A model generated the notes under the pieces. That model saw only the letters and a program-made list of their open reading frames with translations, was not told where the DNA came from and did no database searches. Shown in pieces: positions 42,005-54,245 of a stretch of DNA of 64,000 bases (the stretch's first letter is position 1; every line of letters starts with the position of its first letter). The stretch is from Muscardinus avellanarius (taxonomy: Eukaryota; Chordata; Mammalia; Rodentia; Gliridae). Both the position numbers and the translations under genes were made by a program. Where the stretch lies: assembly GCA_963383645.1 (NCBI GenBank), contig OY726560.1, positions 87,335,093 through 87,399,092 on the forward strand. The letters run 5' to 3'.

Positions 42005-43830
42005 TTTCCTCATAGTGCTAGAGTTGAGACTAGGGCTTAAATTTCACTTCTTAAATTTCATCATATATTTGTTATGCCCAGACTGCATATGATTTGAAGC
42101 AGAGTACAACTACTATTGTAAATCTAATGTGAAAATACTATTAAAACAGATTTTTTTCCCCAGAAACTTGGTTTCTTTCAAATTATACCTTGACCTTGAC
42201 ATTTGAATATCCAGGCATTATATTTCTTAATGGTGTAAAATCCCATTTTCAATAACTTATTGGTGCTGAAGTTGTTCATTAGCTGTGGTCTGGCCTAGTT
42301 AATTTACAAATACAGAATGCATAGGACCTACCTATTAGAACTGTCTTTATAGAGTTTGGTGGTGATTAGGCAGAAGTTCATCTAAAATTTTTTTAGTAAG
42401 TAATGTTGACATGTTTTCCATACCTCATCAGTTTTGCTCAAATAAAACTTTTAAATTTTTAACAAAACTCTTTGGATTTACACATTATAATTAAACATTG
42501 GTATATAGAATATTGATTGACTGCTCACAAGTTAAATTGGTAAAGCTAGAGACAACTGTTCCTAAGATTTCACCATGGAAATTTATATGCTACCTTGTCT
42601 TTTATAAAACCTGAAAATTATTGGCTAAAATGAAAATCAACTCTTCTTATCTTGAAGATATTAATATTGTTCTTTGTTACAGTTTGGGGCATAGCATATT
42701 AAAATATAACTTGTTCCAATGTGTGACACAAAGGTCCAGGTCATAAATAATAATATTAATGGGCTTTTGCACTGTTATTATTTTTCCTTTGGAATGTGAA
42801 GGTTTGAATGAGCATTTTGATTTTGAATGTTTCAATGTTTTTGAGAAGCCTTGCTTACATTTTATGGTGTAGTCATTGGAAATGCAAAAATGGCATTATA
42901 TATATTATATATATATATAAATATATATTATATATACTCTCCTTACTTTATTTCAGTTACTCCCCATAGAATTTGACAAGAATTGCTATGACTGAAAGGT
43001 TTTCAAGTTTTAATTAAAACTTTATTTATGACAGTATTCATAATTAGTCTAAAATACATTCTGTAGGTGATCTCCCCCACGTTTCTGGAATGTTTCCTTA
43101 GACTGTTTGGATGTGCAGCAGCTTATGTGTCTGAAGCTACTTTAACGGCATCACTTTTAAGAAAGCTTACCGTTGGGCCTTGGATCGTCTCAAGTCCTCT
43201 GTAATTCCTCGGGGACATTTTTGCCATAATTAGAAGAGGGTAGTTGAATAAATAGCATCACCATTCTTTGGTGTGGCACAGGTTATAAACTTAAGTGGAG
43301 TTTACTGGCAGCATCAAATGTTTCAGCTTTAAAAATAAAGTAGGGTACAAGTTACATGTTCTAGAAATTTTGTGCAATATATTCATAATGATGGCTGTGG
43401 TTGCCACAAAGTGCCTCGTTTACCTTTAAATACTGTTAACGTGTCATGCATGCGGATGGAAGGGGTGGAACTGTGCACTAAAGTGGGGGCTTTACCTGTA
43501 GTATTTGGCAGAGTTGCCTTCTACCTGCCAGTTCAAAAGTTCAATCTGTTCTCATATAGAATATATATACTAAAAAATTTCATTCTGTTAAACAGCCTTA
43601 CTCTGATTCAGCCTCTTCAGATACTCTTGTGCTGTGCAGCAATGACTATGTGTGTAAATGCTGTGCACCGAGGACATACAAAAAATACGATATGTACAGG
43701 ATAATGCCTCATACCAACCAGATGTCCATTTGTTATTGTGTTTGTTAACAACCCTTTATCTCTCAGTGTTATAAACTCCACTTAAAACTGATTAAAGTCT
43801 CATTCTTGTCAAAAAAAAAAAAAAAAAAAA
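42005..43830 (+). pseudogene. 3'UTR-like retrocopy ending in poly(A), source gene not identified
   Basis: The right end reads actgattaaagtctcattc and then A21 (43811-43831), with ATTAAA about 15 bp before the tail, as in a processed transcript. The body is AT-rich, SINE-free and has no coding frame of note. Imperfect copies agaacgtataaataca (41989-42004) and agaacatacaaataca (43831-43846) could be target-site duplications, which would set the left end near 42005. Most of it looks like a long mammalian 3'UTR, but I could not assign the gene. Confidence 0.5.
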
Positions 43831-43845
43831 AGAACATACAAATAC

Positions 43846-44043
43846 AGCTGGGCATGGTGGCGCAAGCTTGTAATCCCAGCATTTGGGAGGCAGAAACTGG
43901 AGAATCATGGTTCATGGACAACCTCAGGTACTTAGCTCAGTGAGACCCTGTTCCAAAAAATGAAAATACTAAAAAATAGGGCTGTGGGTGTAGCTCAGAG
44001 GTACAATGCCCCTAGGTTCCATCCCCAGTACACAAAAAAAACC
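43846..44043 (+). repeat. B1-dID SINE
   Basis: A complete plus copy flanked by catacaaata (43836-43845 and 44044-44053). It inserted beside the poly(A) tail of the retrocopy. Confidence 0.85.
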
Positions 44044-44053
44044 CATACAAATA

Positions 44054-44460
44054 TAAATTTGAAATAACAATTTAGTGACCATTAACAGTCTTTGCTTAGA
44101 GGATACCAGTTTGGTAAGCTGTTCTTAAGCTTTATGTCCTAGAATATACTTGGGAAACATACTTAATTTATAAAGAAGTCACTAATAATATCACAGTTGT
44201 ATATATAATAACTCTTAACTACTGGAGTGAAACCTAGAATTTACCATTTAATAAGACAATTATAATTACAGATTTTGTAAGTTAAGACTGAACTTATATA
44301 TCTTTAACATTATAAACCTTTACATAACATTTAGATAAAGCTCAGATACACAGCATATTCATATTCAGCCCTTAGATGTATAGTCACAGATATATAAGAT
44401 ATAAATTCACCATAGCAATCCAGAATAATAGTTGTTTGTTTAGTCTGAGTTATAAAGTTA
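44054..44460 (+). other. Unique AT-rich intergenic sequence
   Basis: Nothing recognisable. Confidence 0.4.
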
Positions 44461-44464
44461 TACA

Positions 44465-46545
44465 TTTTTTTTTTTTTTTGGTGGTACTAGGGGTGGAACT
44501 TAGAGGCTTTCTACCTCCAGACTATACTCCTATTTTTTCTATTTTATTTGGAAACAGGGTCTCACTAAGTTGCTGAAAGCCTCACTAAGTAGCTGAGGCT
44601 GGCTTTGAACCTGTGCGATCCTCCTGTCTCAGCCTCCCAAGCGCAGGGATTACAAGTGTGCGCCACCACGCCCGGTAAAGTTATACATTTTTAACGGGTA
44701 AAATACACAGATACTTAAACTCCAACTCTGTTAACTCAAGTTTATTCTTTTTTTTTTTTTTGTGGTACTGGGGATGGATCCCCAGGGGCATTCTACCTCT
44801 GAGCTACACCCCCAGCCCTATTATTTTAGTCTTTTTTATTTTTTGAAACAGGATCTCACTGAATTGTGAAGAGCCTTGCTAAGTAGCTGAGGCTGTCCAT
44901 GAACCGTTATCCTCCAGTCTCTGCCTCCCGAATGCTGGGATTACAAGCATGAGCCACCATGCCCAGCAACATTATTTTTAATACTGTAAGTCTTAAAAAT
45001 GGTAAACATATTATCTCAATAAAATAAAATCTCCCTTTATTACTATTTTTTTTTATAATTAAAAAAATTTTTTTTGTGGGTCCAGGGATAGGCATTTGAC
45101 CTCCGAGCTACACCCTCTGCCCAATTTTTTTTAAAATTCTTTATTTTGAAACCGGGTCTCACTGAGTTGCGGAGGGTATCACTAAGTAGCTGAGGCTGTC
45201 CACGAACCGTGATCCTCGGTCTCAGCCTCCCAAATGCTGGGATTACAAACGTGTGCCACCACACCCAACTTCCTTTCATTATTTTTTTGAAGGATAGTTT
45301 TATAAACTTTACAAAGAGCATCTCAATAACTTAAGAAAACCCAGAAGGAATGCATTAAATGTAACTTTTAGAAAAATGTAAATTTTCTTTTAGTTTTAAC
45401 CAGCCTGATATATATAAAAATACCTTTTTTTCCCCTTTTAAGTCATTATCTGTAATCTGGGCTGGCTATAAGCAAGTTATTTAGATATTTCAGAAGAACT
45501 CCATGGTTTAACTACAACTCTTCCAAATCCTTTATTAGGCTTTTATTTATCAGGTTTTTTCTTTTATCCATTTGGGCTCTAGTGGTATAACAGTTATTTA
45601 TCTGTTAATGTGGCTAGAATGACCACATCTGATTTTATTATTTTTAAAATTATGAGGATGTTCAGGTAAAAGATTAGTTGTTTCCATCAAGGCAATGTAT
45701 AAAACATTATACAGTGACCTTAACCCTGATTTCTAGCAACTTTTGTTGTCTTTTAATAAATATATTCCACAATAGTTTTTTGTTTGTTTGTTTTTTGTGG
45801 TACTGGGGATGGAACCCAGGGGTATTCTATCTCCAAGCTACACCCCCAGCCCTATTTTTTTTATTCTTTTGTTTTAAAACAGGGCCTCATTGAGTTGCAG
45901 AGGGCCTCACTAAGTAACTGAGGCTGTCCAGCAACTGCGATCCTCCTGTCTCAGCTTCCCTAATGCTGGGATTACAAGCGTGTGCCACCATGCCCGGCCC
46001 CACAATTTTTTTTTTTTTTGAGGGTCTGGGGATGAAACCCAGGGGCATTCAACCTCCCAGCTATACCCCCTGCCCTATTTTTAATTTTTAATTTTGAAAC
46101 AGTCTAAGTTGTGGAGGGCCTCACTAAGTAGTTGAGGTTGTCTGCAAACTGTGATTCTCTGGTCTCAGCCTCCCAAATGCTGGGATTACAAGTATGCACA
46201 ACCATGCCCAGCTTTTCCACAACAGTATTTACATATACAATTTAGAATCCCATTTGGTTGACTAAAATTTTATTTTAGATCCTAAAAAGTCACAAGCATT
46301 TTAAAGCATTAATTGCATTTTGGATTTACTCATTTTAATAATTAAATTATAGATTATCCCAGAATATCAAGACATCAGGTAAACATCATGCATGGCGTCT
46401 TTTTTTTTTTATTCTTTATTTTGAAACAGGGTCTCACTGAGTTGCAAAGGTCCTCACTAAGTAGCTGAGGCTGTTCAGGAACCATGATCCTCCTGTCTCA
46501 GCCTCCCAAATTCTGGGATTACAAGTATGAGTCACCATACCCAGT
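44465..46545 (-). repeat. B1-dID SINEs, intergenic
   Basis: Minus copies lie at 44470-44676, 44760-44968, 45075-45272, 45795-46000, 46012-46214 and 46415-46545. The spacer 45280-45780 is unique AT-rich sequence with nothing identified. Confidence 0.8.
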
Positions 46546-46689
46546 TCAGCCAAAGGACCTGCATATCCTACATCTGGTCTCCAGAGTTTTCCTTTTGTCT
46601 TTGAGATCAGGCTATCGGGAACACGCTCCTATGACTTATAGTATGGGTAGACAAATGCTTAAAGTTTAAATGTTTCTTATAAAAGCCTG

Positions 46690-46809
46690 GGATTAAAAGT
46701 GTGCACTACCAAGTCGGGTTGCCCTTTCCCCCCTTTTGCTATCCTCAAAACTGCAGTCCCCCTGTCTCAGCCTCCCAAGTATTGGGATTATAAGTACCAC
46801 ACACTGGGG

Positions 46810-46901
<92 letters not shown>

Positions 46902-47714
46902 TAGATAGATAGATACTGGGGATTGAACCTGGGGGCATTTTACCTCTGAGCTACCCCCAGCCCTATTTTATTTTAATTTTGAATCAGGGTCTTGCTAATT
47001 TGATGACAATCTATTTGCTAAGGCTGTCTTCAAACCTGTGATCCTCCTGTCTGAGCTTCCTAAGTACGGGGAATATAAGCATGCACCACTTATACCTGGC
47101 TTAATTTTTGTTTTGAAACAGGGTCTCCCTAGAAAGTTTCACTAAATTGCTGAGGCTTTTTTTCAACCTATGCTCCTTTTGTCTCAAGCTTCCCAAGTAC
47201 TGAGATTTCAGGTGTGCACCACCATTCCCAGTTGACTATATTTCTTTAACAAATGTTTATTGCATGCCTGCTGTATACCAGGTACTTAATCAGGCAAAAG
47301 ATGTTTAAACAATTACATTTCGCAGGGAGCATTGTATATATCCATAATCCTAGTACTTGGGGAGCTGAGACAGGAGAATCCCAGGTTTGACACAAGTGCA
47401 GTAATTTAGGGAGACACGGTTTCAAAATACAAAATAAATCCGAGTTGCTGGCACACACTTGTAAATCTAGCACTTAGGAGCCGGAGATTTAGTGATACTC
47501 TTCACAACTTAGTGAGACCCTGTTTCAAATTAAGAGTCAGGTGTGGTGGCGCATGCTTGTCATCCCACTACTTGGGAGGCTGGGACAGGAGGATCGCAGG
47601 TTCGAGAACAGTCTCAGCAAGTAGTGACTCATCAACCTAGCGAGATCCTCTATAAAAAAAAAAAAAAAAGCAGTAGTTCGGCGATAGAATTCCCCTGGAT
47701 TCCATTCCCAGTAC

Positions 47715-47758
<44 letters not shown>

Positions 47759-47790
47759 GAATTGGGGAATCTAGCTCAGAGGAGGAGTAC
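46690..47790. repeat. SINE fragments and compound microsatellite upstream of the CpG island
   Basis: A compound (GT)n-(AG)n-(GATA)n run at 46814-46914 is followed by minus SINE copies to 47235. An MIR/L2-like fragment at about 47245-47300 (atgtttattgcatgcctgc) follows, then plus SINE pieces at 47330-47435, 47440-47530 and 47535-47715, and (CA)n at 47716-47753. Confidence 0.65.
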
Positions 47791-47799
47791 CCTTGGGTT

Positions 47800-48329
47800 C
47801 AATCCTTAAGGGGAAAAGATTCACCTTCTGATTCAGATGCTTTTCAGTTCGTGATTGCAGTTGTCTGCTGCGAGAGAGAATGAAAGTCCTACGACTGTTA
47901 AGTTCTACAATTGATTTGTCTATGAGGCAGCGGGGAACAAGTCCAGAATGCAAATCACTCATCAGTGTTACTCCTTTCCGTGTCCAACCCAAGCACTAGG
48001 TGCTTGTGTTTTTTTTTTTTTTTTTTAACTTATTTCTTACTTTGTTTTTGCGAATTGAAAGGCGGGGCACCTGGAATAAACATTTATGTGACGCTAAGTA
48101 CTTTTTACAAACCACGATGAGAGAAGAAAGGCTGAAAACTCGAAGGAAGGTAATGAAGAGACGGGAAGGTCAATTTTTGGCCTGCAATCTCCATCTTTCA
48201 ACGGCTCCGCGGAATGACGGAAAATGCCAAGAAAACAGGCCTTCAGTGGAAGGTGACGCTATTCTAAGTTTGGGAAGTTGGAAAAAGCAGGCCAAGTCCC
48301 TAAAGTTATCCCGGTGGAGGCCCTGGCAG
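47800..48329 (+). other. Unique sequence flanking the CpG island
   Basis: Non-repetitive apart from a T21 run near 48009-48027. It probably belongs to the upstream promoter region. Confidence 0.4.
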
Positions 48330-48990
48330 CCAAGTCGCTCCAGCCGGCTCCTCGCTCGCTTCCTCGGCCCGCGGTCCCCAGCCCCGCGCGCGCCGCGGCG
48401 GCCATGTTCCGCAGTCCTATCGCGAGACGTACTGCGCGTCTCGGGCCGACTCGCTGACTTTCCTGCGAGAGCGTCTTCTCGTCCGTTCTCGTCGCTGGCC
48501 AAGTGTCGCGAGAGCTGGTTGCCTTGGCTCCCCGTAGCTATAGCAGCCGCGGCGGCCGGGGAAGCGGGGCGGCCGGGGCGCTGAGCGCGACGCCCTCGGG
48601 GGCGGGGCCGGAGGTACCGGGAGCGGGCCGCGGGGGGGCGCGGGGCGGGGCGGGGCGGCGGGCGGCGGGCGGCGGGCGGCGGGCTGGGCGTGGAGGGGCG
48701 TGCGCGCCGCGAGCCGGAGGACGGCGGGCCGAGCTGAGCGGACGCCGCGGCGCGTCGGGACGAGGTGGCCAGGAATGGGGTAGCGCGGAGGGGTGCGTTG
48801 GCCGCAGCGCGGAGGTCGGCCGGCTCGCGTTCGCCTCTAGGCGCCGGGCCGGGGGGAGGCGGAGGACCGGGGAGGCTGGCCCGGGACGGCGGCGGACCTG
48901 GCCCTGTGCGGCTCGGGGGCGCCAGCCGCGGGACGCGCCGCCCGCCCGCTCTCCATCCAGAGAAGCGTCCAGGGGACACTCCGACAGGTG
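48330..48990 (+). promoter_or_regulatory. USP54: CpG-island promoter, inferred USP54
   Basis: A very GC- and CpG-rich block, unlike anything else in the window except the L1 5'UTR. It contains two TCGCGAGA octamers (48420-48427 and 48506-48513), a YY1-like gcggccatgtt near 48399, GC boxes near 48640-48656 and a tandem (GGGCGGC)n run at about 48655-48684. There is no TATA box. Mammalian order places USP54 next downstream of MYOZ1 in the same direction; the assignment rests on that synteny. Confidence 0.7.
48515..48987 (+). other. USP54: Untranslated first exon, inferred USP54
   Basis: A good donor (cgacag then gtgaag at 48988) ends the GC-rich block on the + strand. No convincing coding start precedes it. 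The transcription start is uncertain. I saw no other USP54 exon through 64000, so the rest would be intron 1. Confidence 0.45.
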
Positions 48991-49439
48991 AAGGGAGAAT
49001 CCTGCGGAACTAGTATTAGTTGAGAAGAGTCTTTCGGCCAAGAATCTGTGACTAGAATAATGAATGATTGAAATAAAGCGTGGGGTAGGGGCGGGAGAGA
49101 GAAATTCTTAAGAAAAAAACTAAGGCTTCCTCCGAAGTCTTAGTATTGAATTGGAAGGAGGGGTGTGTGTTAACATCACTTTTTTTTTTCTTCCCGGGAT
49201 TCATTCAAGTTTAGAATTCCTTTACTATGTACTTATGAGATTGATATATGCAGTGTAAAATCGGTTTAGGAGATATAACGAGAAAATGCAGTAGGACATT
49301 AAACCTTACATAAATGTAACTTGAAACGTAGCGTTTCTATTGCGGTAGTAGGCTGAACACTCAATCTAGGCATAGTTTTAGTTACTTGGATATAAAACCT
49401 AGTCTTCTCAAAGTGTACCTATTTGCATTTTAAGAAGTG

Positions 49440-49440
<1 letters not shown>
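48988..49440 (+). other. Start of the inferred USP54 intron 1
   Basis: Unique sequence with CpG density falling quickly. No exon is visible. Confidence 0.4.
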
Positions 49441-49441
<1 letters not shown>

Positions 49442-49495
<54 letters not shown>

Positions 49496-49690
49496 GGATC
49501 GAACCGAGGGCCCTCACACATGCTATACAGGCACTCTACCACTTAGCTACATCCTCAACTCTATTAAATAATTTCGAGACAGTTTAGGTTTCCTGATTGC
49601 CCAGGCTAGGTTGGAATATGGCAATCTTCCTTCTTCAGTCTCCAGGGTACCTGGAATTACAGGGATGTGCCACTGTGCCTGATTTGAATT
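49442..49690 (-). repeat. Older SINE with an undeleted ID half
   Basis: (GT)n at 49444-49489 is followed by tactagggatcgaaccgagg, then ccctcacacatgctatacag, a segment missing from the abundant dID copies, and a diverged B1 half. It appears to be an older or different subfamily. Confidence 0.6.
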
Positions 49691-50100
49691 AGGTTTTATT
49701 TTAGGAGACAGAAAGTTTCTGGATATCTGTCATTGTGGAAATAAAAATGTATTCCCAGAGTTAAAATTACTGAGAAGGGAAAATATTTAGTCTCTTGGTC
49801 TCAAGGGCTGTTTATTGGAGCCAGATTTGGATCATTTGGCTCGTTAACTCTGTTTCCAGTGAAAATCAAGGCTTAAAATGAGGCAAAAATAATTTATTCA
49901 TTTTAATCTACAGAATCAAGCTTTCCAGTCATTTGTCTCTTTTTTTAGGTATAAATTTGCAAAAGATAACCCTTCTTTTGATTATATAACTGGATTTTTT
50001 CATGTTGAGAGTCACAAATTCATTAATTAGAATAATGGCTTTTAAATCCTTCTTGAGCTAGTCTAGATGTGGTTAGTTATTGAATTCATTTATTTTATTT
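49691..50100 (+). other. Unique intron sequence
   Basis: Nothing recognisable. Confidence 0.4.
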
Positions 50101-50104
50101 CTTT

Positions 50105-50985
50105 TACTTTTTGAGGTACTGGAGATGGACTCCAGGGACATTCTACCTCCCAGCTACAGCCCCAGCCCTATTTTTTATTCTTTATTTTGAAGTAGGGTCT
50201 GAGTTTCAAAGGGCCTCCCTAAGTAGCTGAGGCTGTCTGTGAACTGCGATCCCCCTGTCTTAGCCTCTCAAATGCTGGGATTACAAGCAGTTGCCACCAC
50301 ACCCGGCTTGGATTCATTTATTATTTATTTATTTATTTATTTAGTGTGGTACTGGGAATTGAATCTGGTGGCATTTTACCTCTGAGTTACCCCAGCCCTA
50401 TTTTATTTTTATTTTGAAATAGTGTCATTAGATTGATGAGCGTCTCAATACTTGCTGAGGCTATCCTCAAACCTGTGATCCTCCTGTCTCAGCCTCCCAA
50501 ATACTGGGATTACAAGCATGTGCTACCATGTTTGGTGAACCCATTTATTTGATGTGTATGGGAGTAAAACTTTTAATTAAAAGTGCTTTTCTGAGGCAAG
50601 ATAAAGTCTTGTGAGGTGATTGTGTGCAACAAAATTTCTGTACTGTATACAGTACTCTACATGGAACTCTGTAAAGTTTCTTGGATTATAAGGCATTGCA
50701 AGAGAAAAGATTAATGCATTGATAGTAAATGTTTATTGAGACTTATTTAGTTTCTGATTAGTAAGTCTTCAGGAACAAATACAAAGGAAGGGAGACAGAG
50801 AAATAAACTGCACACTTGTGGTAGTGCACACTTGTAATCCCAATACTTGGGAGGCTGAGACAGAAGGATTACAGGTCCAAGGATAGCCTCAGCAAGTAGT
50901 GACACCATTTCAAAATAAAAATAAAATAGGGCTGGGGGTAGCTCATTGGTAAAATACACCCAGGTTCATTTCCCAGTACCAATCC
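50105..50985. repeat. B1-dID SINEs
   Basis: Minus copies at 50115-50308 and 50344-50536, with (ATTT)n at 50318-50343. A plus copy at 50812-50985 is followed by the outer SINE sequence into which the LTR element at 51011 inserted. Confidence 0.8.
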
Positions 50986-51010
50986 TGGCCATCCTCAGCT
51001 ACTTAGTAAG

Positions 51011-51904
51011 TGTTAGGTTGAAAATAGAGTTAGGGGGTTTAGGAGGGAGGCAAAAACACCAGCCGGGTTATCAGAGACCGCTGATTCGGACCGGCACCCT
51101 CCGGAGAGTCAGCCGGCCGTGGGGGAAGGGAGCGACGGGCCACGCGCCTGATGGGCCGGCTGAGTCACGTGGGGGATCGGAGGCACCCCTGTTTTATAGG
51201 CATGCCGATTCTCTCGCAACATCTGTAGGATCGTGATGTTTGGAGTCTTGAGGCACCTGGAGACTCATGATATCTCCGCTTTTGGCTTCTGCTGCGAGAT
51301 CACGTAGGGGAGGGACCCAACTTATCCTCCCGGCCTTTTGGTGATAATGGGTGAAGACCAAGTCTTAAGCTACTTCCTGCTGTCAGGGGGCATTGTGGGG
51401 GAGGCTTGGCCAGGAGAGGTTGGGTCCTCCAGAAGTGGACAGGTGAGAGTATGGCTGCAGTGTGAGTCAGTGTGAGTCAGAGGTTACCCTGGACAGCTTG
51501 GTGATGTGTGTTTGAGGAGACTTTATCAGCTGAGGAGCTATTAAAGTAAAGGCAAATCGTGAGAACAGTGAGTGGGTTTGGGTCAGTCTAGTCAAATGAA
51601 AACATGCTATTGAGTCAGGAACATTAGTAACGAATTTTAGGGAGTTTAAGGCCTCCCTCCTAGCCGGGCGTGGTGGCACATGCTTGTAATCCCCAGGCTT
51701 GGGAGGCGGAGACAGGAGGATGGTGCAGGTTCGTAGTCAGCCTCGCTGGCTTAGGAGACCCTGTTTCCAAATTAAAAAGAAAAAAAAAAAAGGTCTGGGA
51801 GTGTAGCCCGGAGGGAGAAGGGCTTCCAGGAACCCCAGTACCACCAAAAAATAAAAAAATAATGCCTCCCTCCTAAACCCCCTAACTCTATTTTCAACCT
51901 AACA
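51011..51904 (-). mobile_element. 5'-truncated LTR element bounded by inverted copies of one LTR end
   Basis: The first 41 bases (51011-51051, starting tgttaggttgaaaatag) are the perfect reverse complement of the last 41 (51864-51904). A 5-bp duplication gtaag flanks it (51006-51010 and 51905-51909). On the minus strand it contains a purine-rich tract aaaaggccgggagga, then an LTR with TATA box cctataaaac (near 51190-51200) ending caacctaaca. The opposite end carries an inverted copy of that same terminus instead of a 5' LTR. A SINE sits at 51663-51863. The core resembles 54977-55230. Confidence 0.75.
51663..51863 (+). repeat. B1-dID SINE inside the LTR element
   Basis: Flanked by gcctccctccta (51651-51662 and 51864-51875). 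It inserted right beside the inverted terminal segment after the LTR element was in place. Confidence 0.9.
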
Positions 51905-51909
51905 GTAAG

Positions 51910-52109
51910 ATCCTCTGAAATTTAGTGAGACCCTGTTTCAAAATAAAAAATGGGGCTGGTATTATAGCTTGGAGGTAGAATGTCCCTGGATTCAATCCCT
52001 AGTACTGCAAAAACAAAAACAAAAAACAACAAAAAATAAAAATAAAAAATAGGGCTGAGAGTGTAGCTTGGTGATAAAATATCACTGTGTTTAATCGCTG
52101 GTACCAACC

Positions 52110-52156
<47 letters not shown>

Positions 52157-52613
52157 TATATGAACTGAGTGTGGTAGTGTACACTTGTAATCCCAGTACA
52201 TGGGGAGCAGAGACAGGAGGTTTGTGGATTAATTGGACTGATTGCAGGTTCATGGATAGCCTTAACAAGTAGTAAGATTCTCATCAACATAGGGAGACCC
52301 TGTTTAAAAATAAAAGTAAAAGAGGGCTGGGGGTAGGTAGAATGCCCCTGGGTGCAATCCCCAGTAAAACACACACACACACCAACACCACATACACACA
52401 TCAAACAACAACCACCGTGATATATGAACATTGGAGCATGAAATAAAGGTTATGACCCTGAATTTTTTTCTTAGTTTCTTTTTCTTCCTTTGGTACTGGG
52501 GATTGAACTTTGGCATTCCACCTATGAGCTATACCCTAGCCCTTTTTATATTTTAGTGGAACTGGGGATTGAGCCCAGGGGCATTCCATCTCTGAGCTAT
52601 ATTCCAGCCCTAT

Positions 52614-52648
<35 letters not shown>

Positions 52649-52858
52649 TTTTTGGTGGTACTGGGGGTGGAACCCAGAGGCTTTCTACTTCTGGGTTGTA
52701 CTCCCAGACTCATTTTATATTTTATTTGGAAACAGGGTCTCACTAAGTTGCTGAGTGCCTCATTAAGTAGCTGAGGCTGGCTTTGAACCCGCACGATCCT
52801 CCTGTCTCAGCCTCCCAAGTGCGAGGATTACTAGTGTACACCACCACGCCTGGCTTGC

Positions 52859-52893
<35 letters not shown>

Positions 52894-53876
52894 TTGCAGT
52901 ACTGGGGATAGACACAGGGACATTCTACCTCTGAGCTATATCCTTAGCCCTATTTTTTATTCTTCATTTTGAAACAGGGTTTCACTAAGTTGTAGAGGGT
53001 CTCACTAAGTAGCTGAGGCTAACCTCAAACCTGAGATCCTTCTCTCTCAGCAGTCTCCCATTTACTGGGATTACAAGCATGAGCCACCATGGCTGGCTAT
53101 TTTTTAAATTTTGAAACAGGTTCTTACTGGGTTGCTGAGGGTCTCATTAAGTTGCCAATGCTGGCCTTCAACATGGGCTCCTGTCTCAGTCTCTTAAGTG
53201 TACTAGGATTACAAGTGCAAGCTACCTTGCCAGGTTCTGGCCTTGAATTTATATAGTAGTTGACAGTGCTGAAAGGGATGAAGGTTTTTTTTTTTTTTTT
53301 TCTTTTTCTTTTTTGGTGTGTGTGTCGTACTGGAGATTGAACCCAGAGGCCTTCTACTGCCAAGCTATTCTTCAAGCCCTTTTTTATTTTATGTTTCATT
53401 TTTGTTTGTTTATTGCAGTGCTGGGGATGTAACCCAGGGGCATTCTACCTTCGAGCTACACCCCAGCCCTTTTTTTTTTTTTTTTTCTAATTTTTAAAAT
53501 ATTTGGTGGTACTGGGGATGGAACCCAGGGACATTCTACCTCTGAGCTATATCCTTAGCCCTATTTTTTATTCTTTATTTTGAAACAGGGTTTCACTAAG
53601 CTGTAGAGGGTCTCACTAAGTTGCTGAGAGCCTCACTAAGTAGCTGAGGCTGGCTTTGAACCTGTGTGATCTTCCTGTCTCAGCCTCCTAAGCAGGGGAA
53701 TTACAAGCATGTGCCACCACGCCTGGCTAGCCCTTTTTTTTATTCTTTATTTTGAAACCAGATCTCACTAGGTTGCAAAGGGCTTTACTAAGTAGCTGAG
53801 GCTGTCCTTGAACCCGTGCTTCTGGTCTCAGCCTCCCAAATGCTTGGATTACAAGCTTGCGTTACCACGCCCGGCT

Positions 53877-53907
<31 letters not shown>

Positions 53908-54245
53908 TTGTTGTTGCAGTACTGGAGATGGAACCCAGGGGCATTCTACCTCTGAGCTACACCTCAAGCCTTATTTGTTTATTCTTTATTTTGAAACAGG
54001 GTCTCACTGAGTTGCAAAGGAACTCACTAAGTAGCTGAGGTTTTCCTTGAACCAGATCCTCCTGTCTCAGCCTCCCAAATGCTAGGATTACAAGCATTCA
54101 TCACCACTCCCAGCTTATTTTATTTTTTATTTTGAAACAGGGTCTGGCTAATTTGCTGAAGTTAGTCTGCAACCTACAGTCCTCCCATTTCAGCCTTTCA
54201 AGTACTGGGATTACAGGTTGTGTACCACCATGCCTGGCTATATCA
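51910..54245. repeat. B1-dID SINE array
   Basis: Plus pieces at 51910-52005, 52050-52110 and 52160-52365. Minus pieces at 52492-52545, 52556-52611, 52655-52855, 52898-53097, 53100-53235, 53325-53385, 53415-53475, 53505-53728, 53740-53873, 53918-54113 and 54115-54238. Runs: (CA)n 52111-52154, (TTTA)n 52612-52650, 52858-52896 and 53876-53908. Confidence 0.75.

Noticed and set aside
48170..48979. 269-residue minus-strand open frame in the CpG island
   Set aside because: It is rich in Arg, Pro and Ala because GC-rich DNA lacks stop codons. No domain or splice context supports it, and the + strand donor at 48988 explains the block better.
51011..51904. DNA transposon with 41-bp terminal inverted repeats
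   Set aside because: The interior has an LTR TATA box, a purine-rich tract before the LTR and homology to the LTR element at 54451; the 5-bp duplication also fits retroviral integration.
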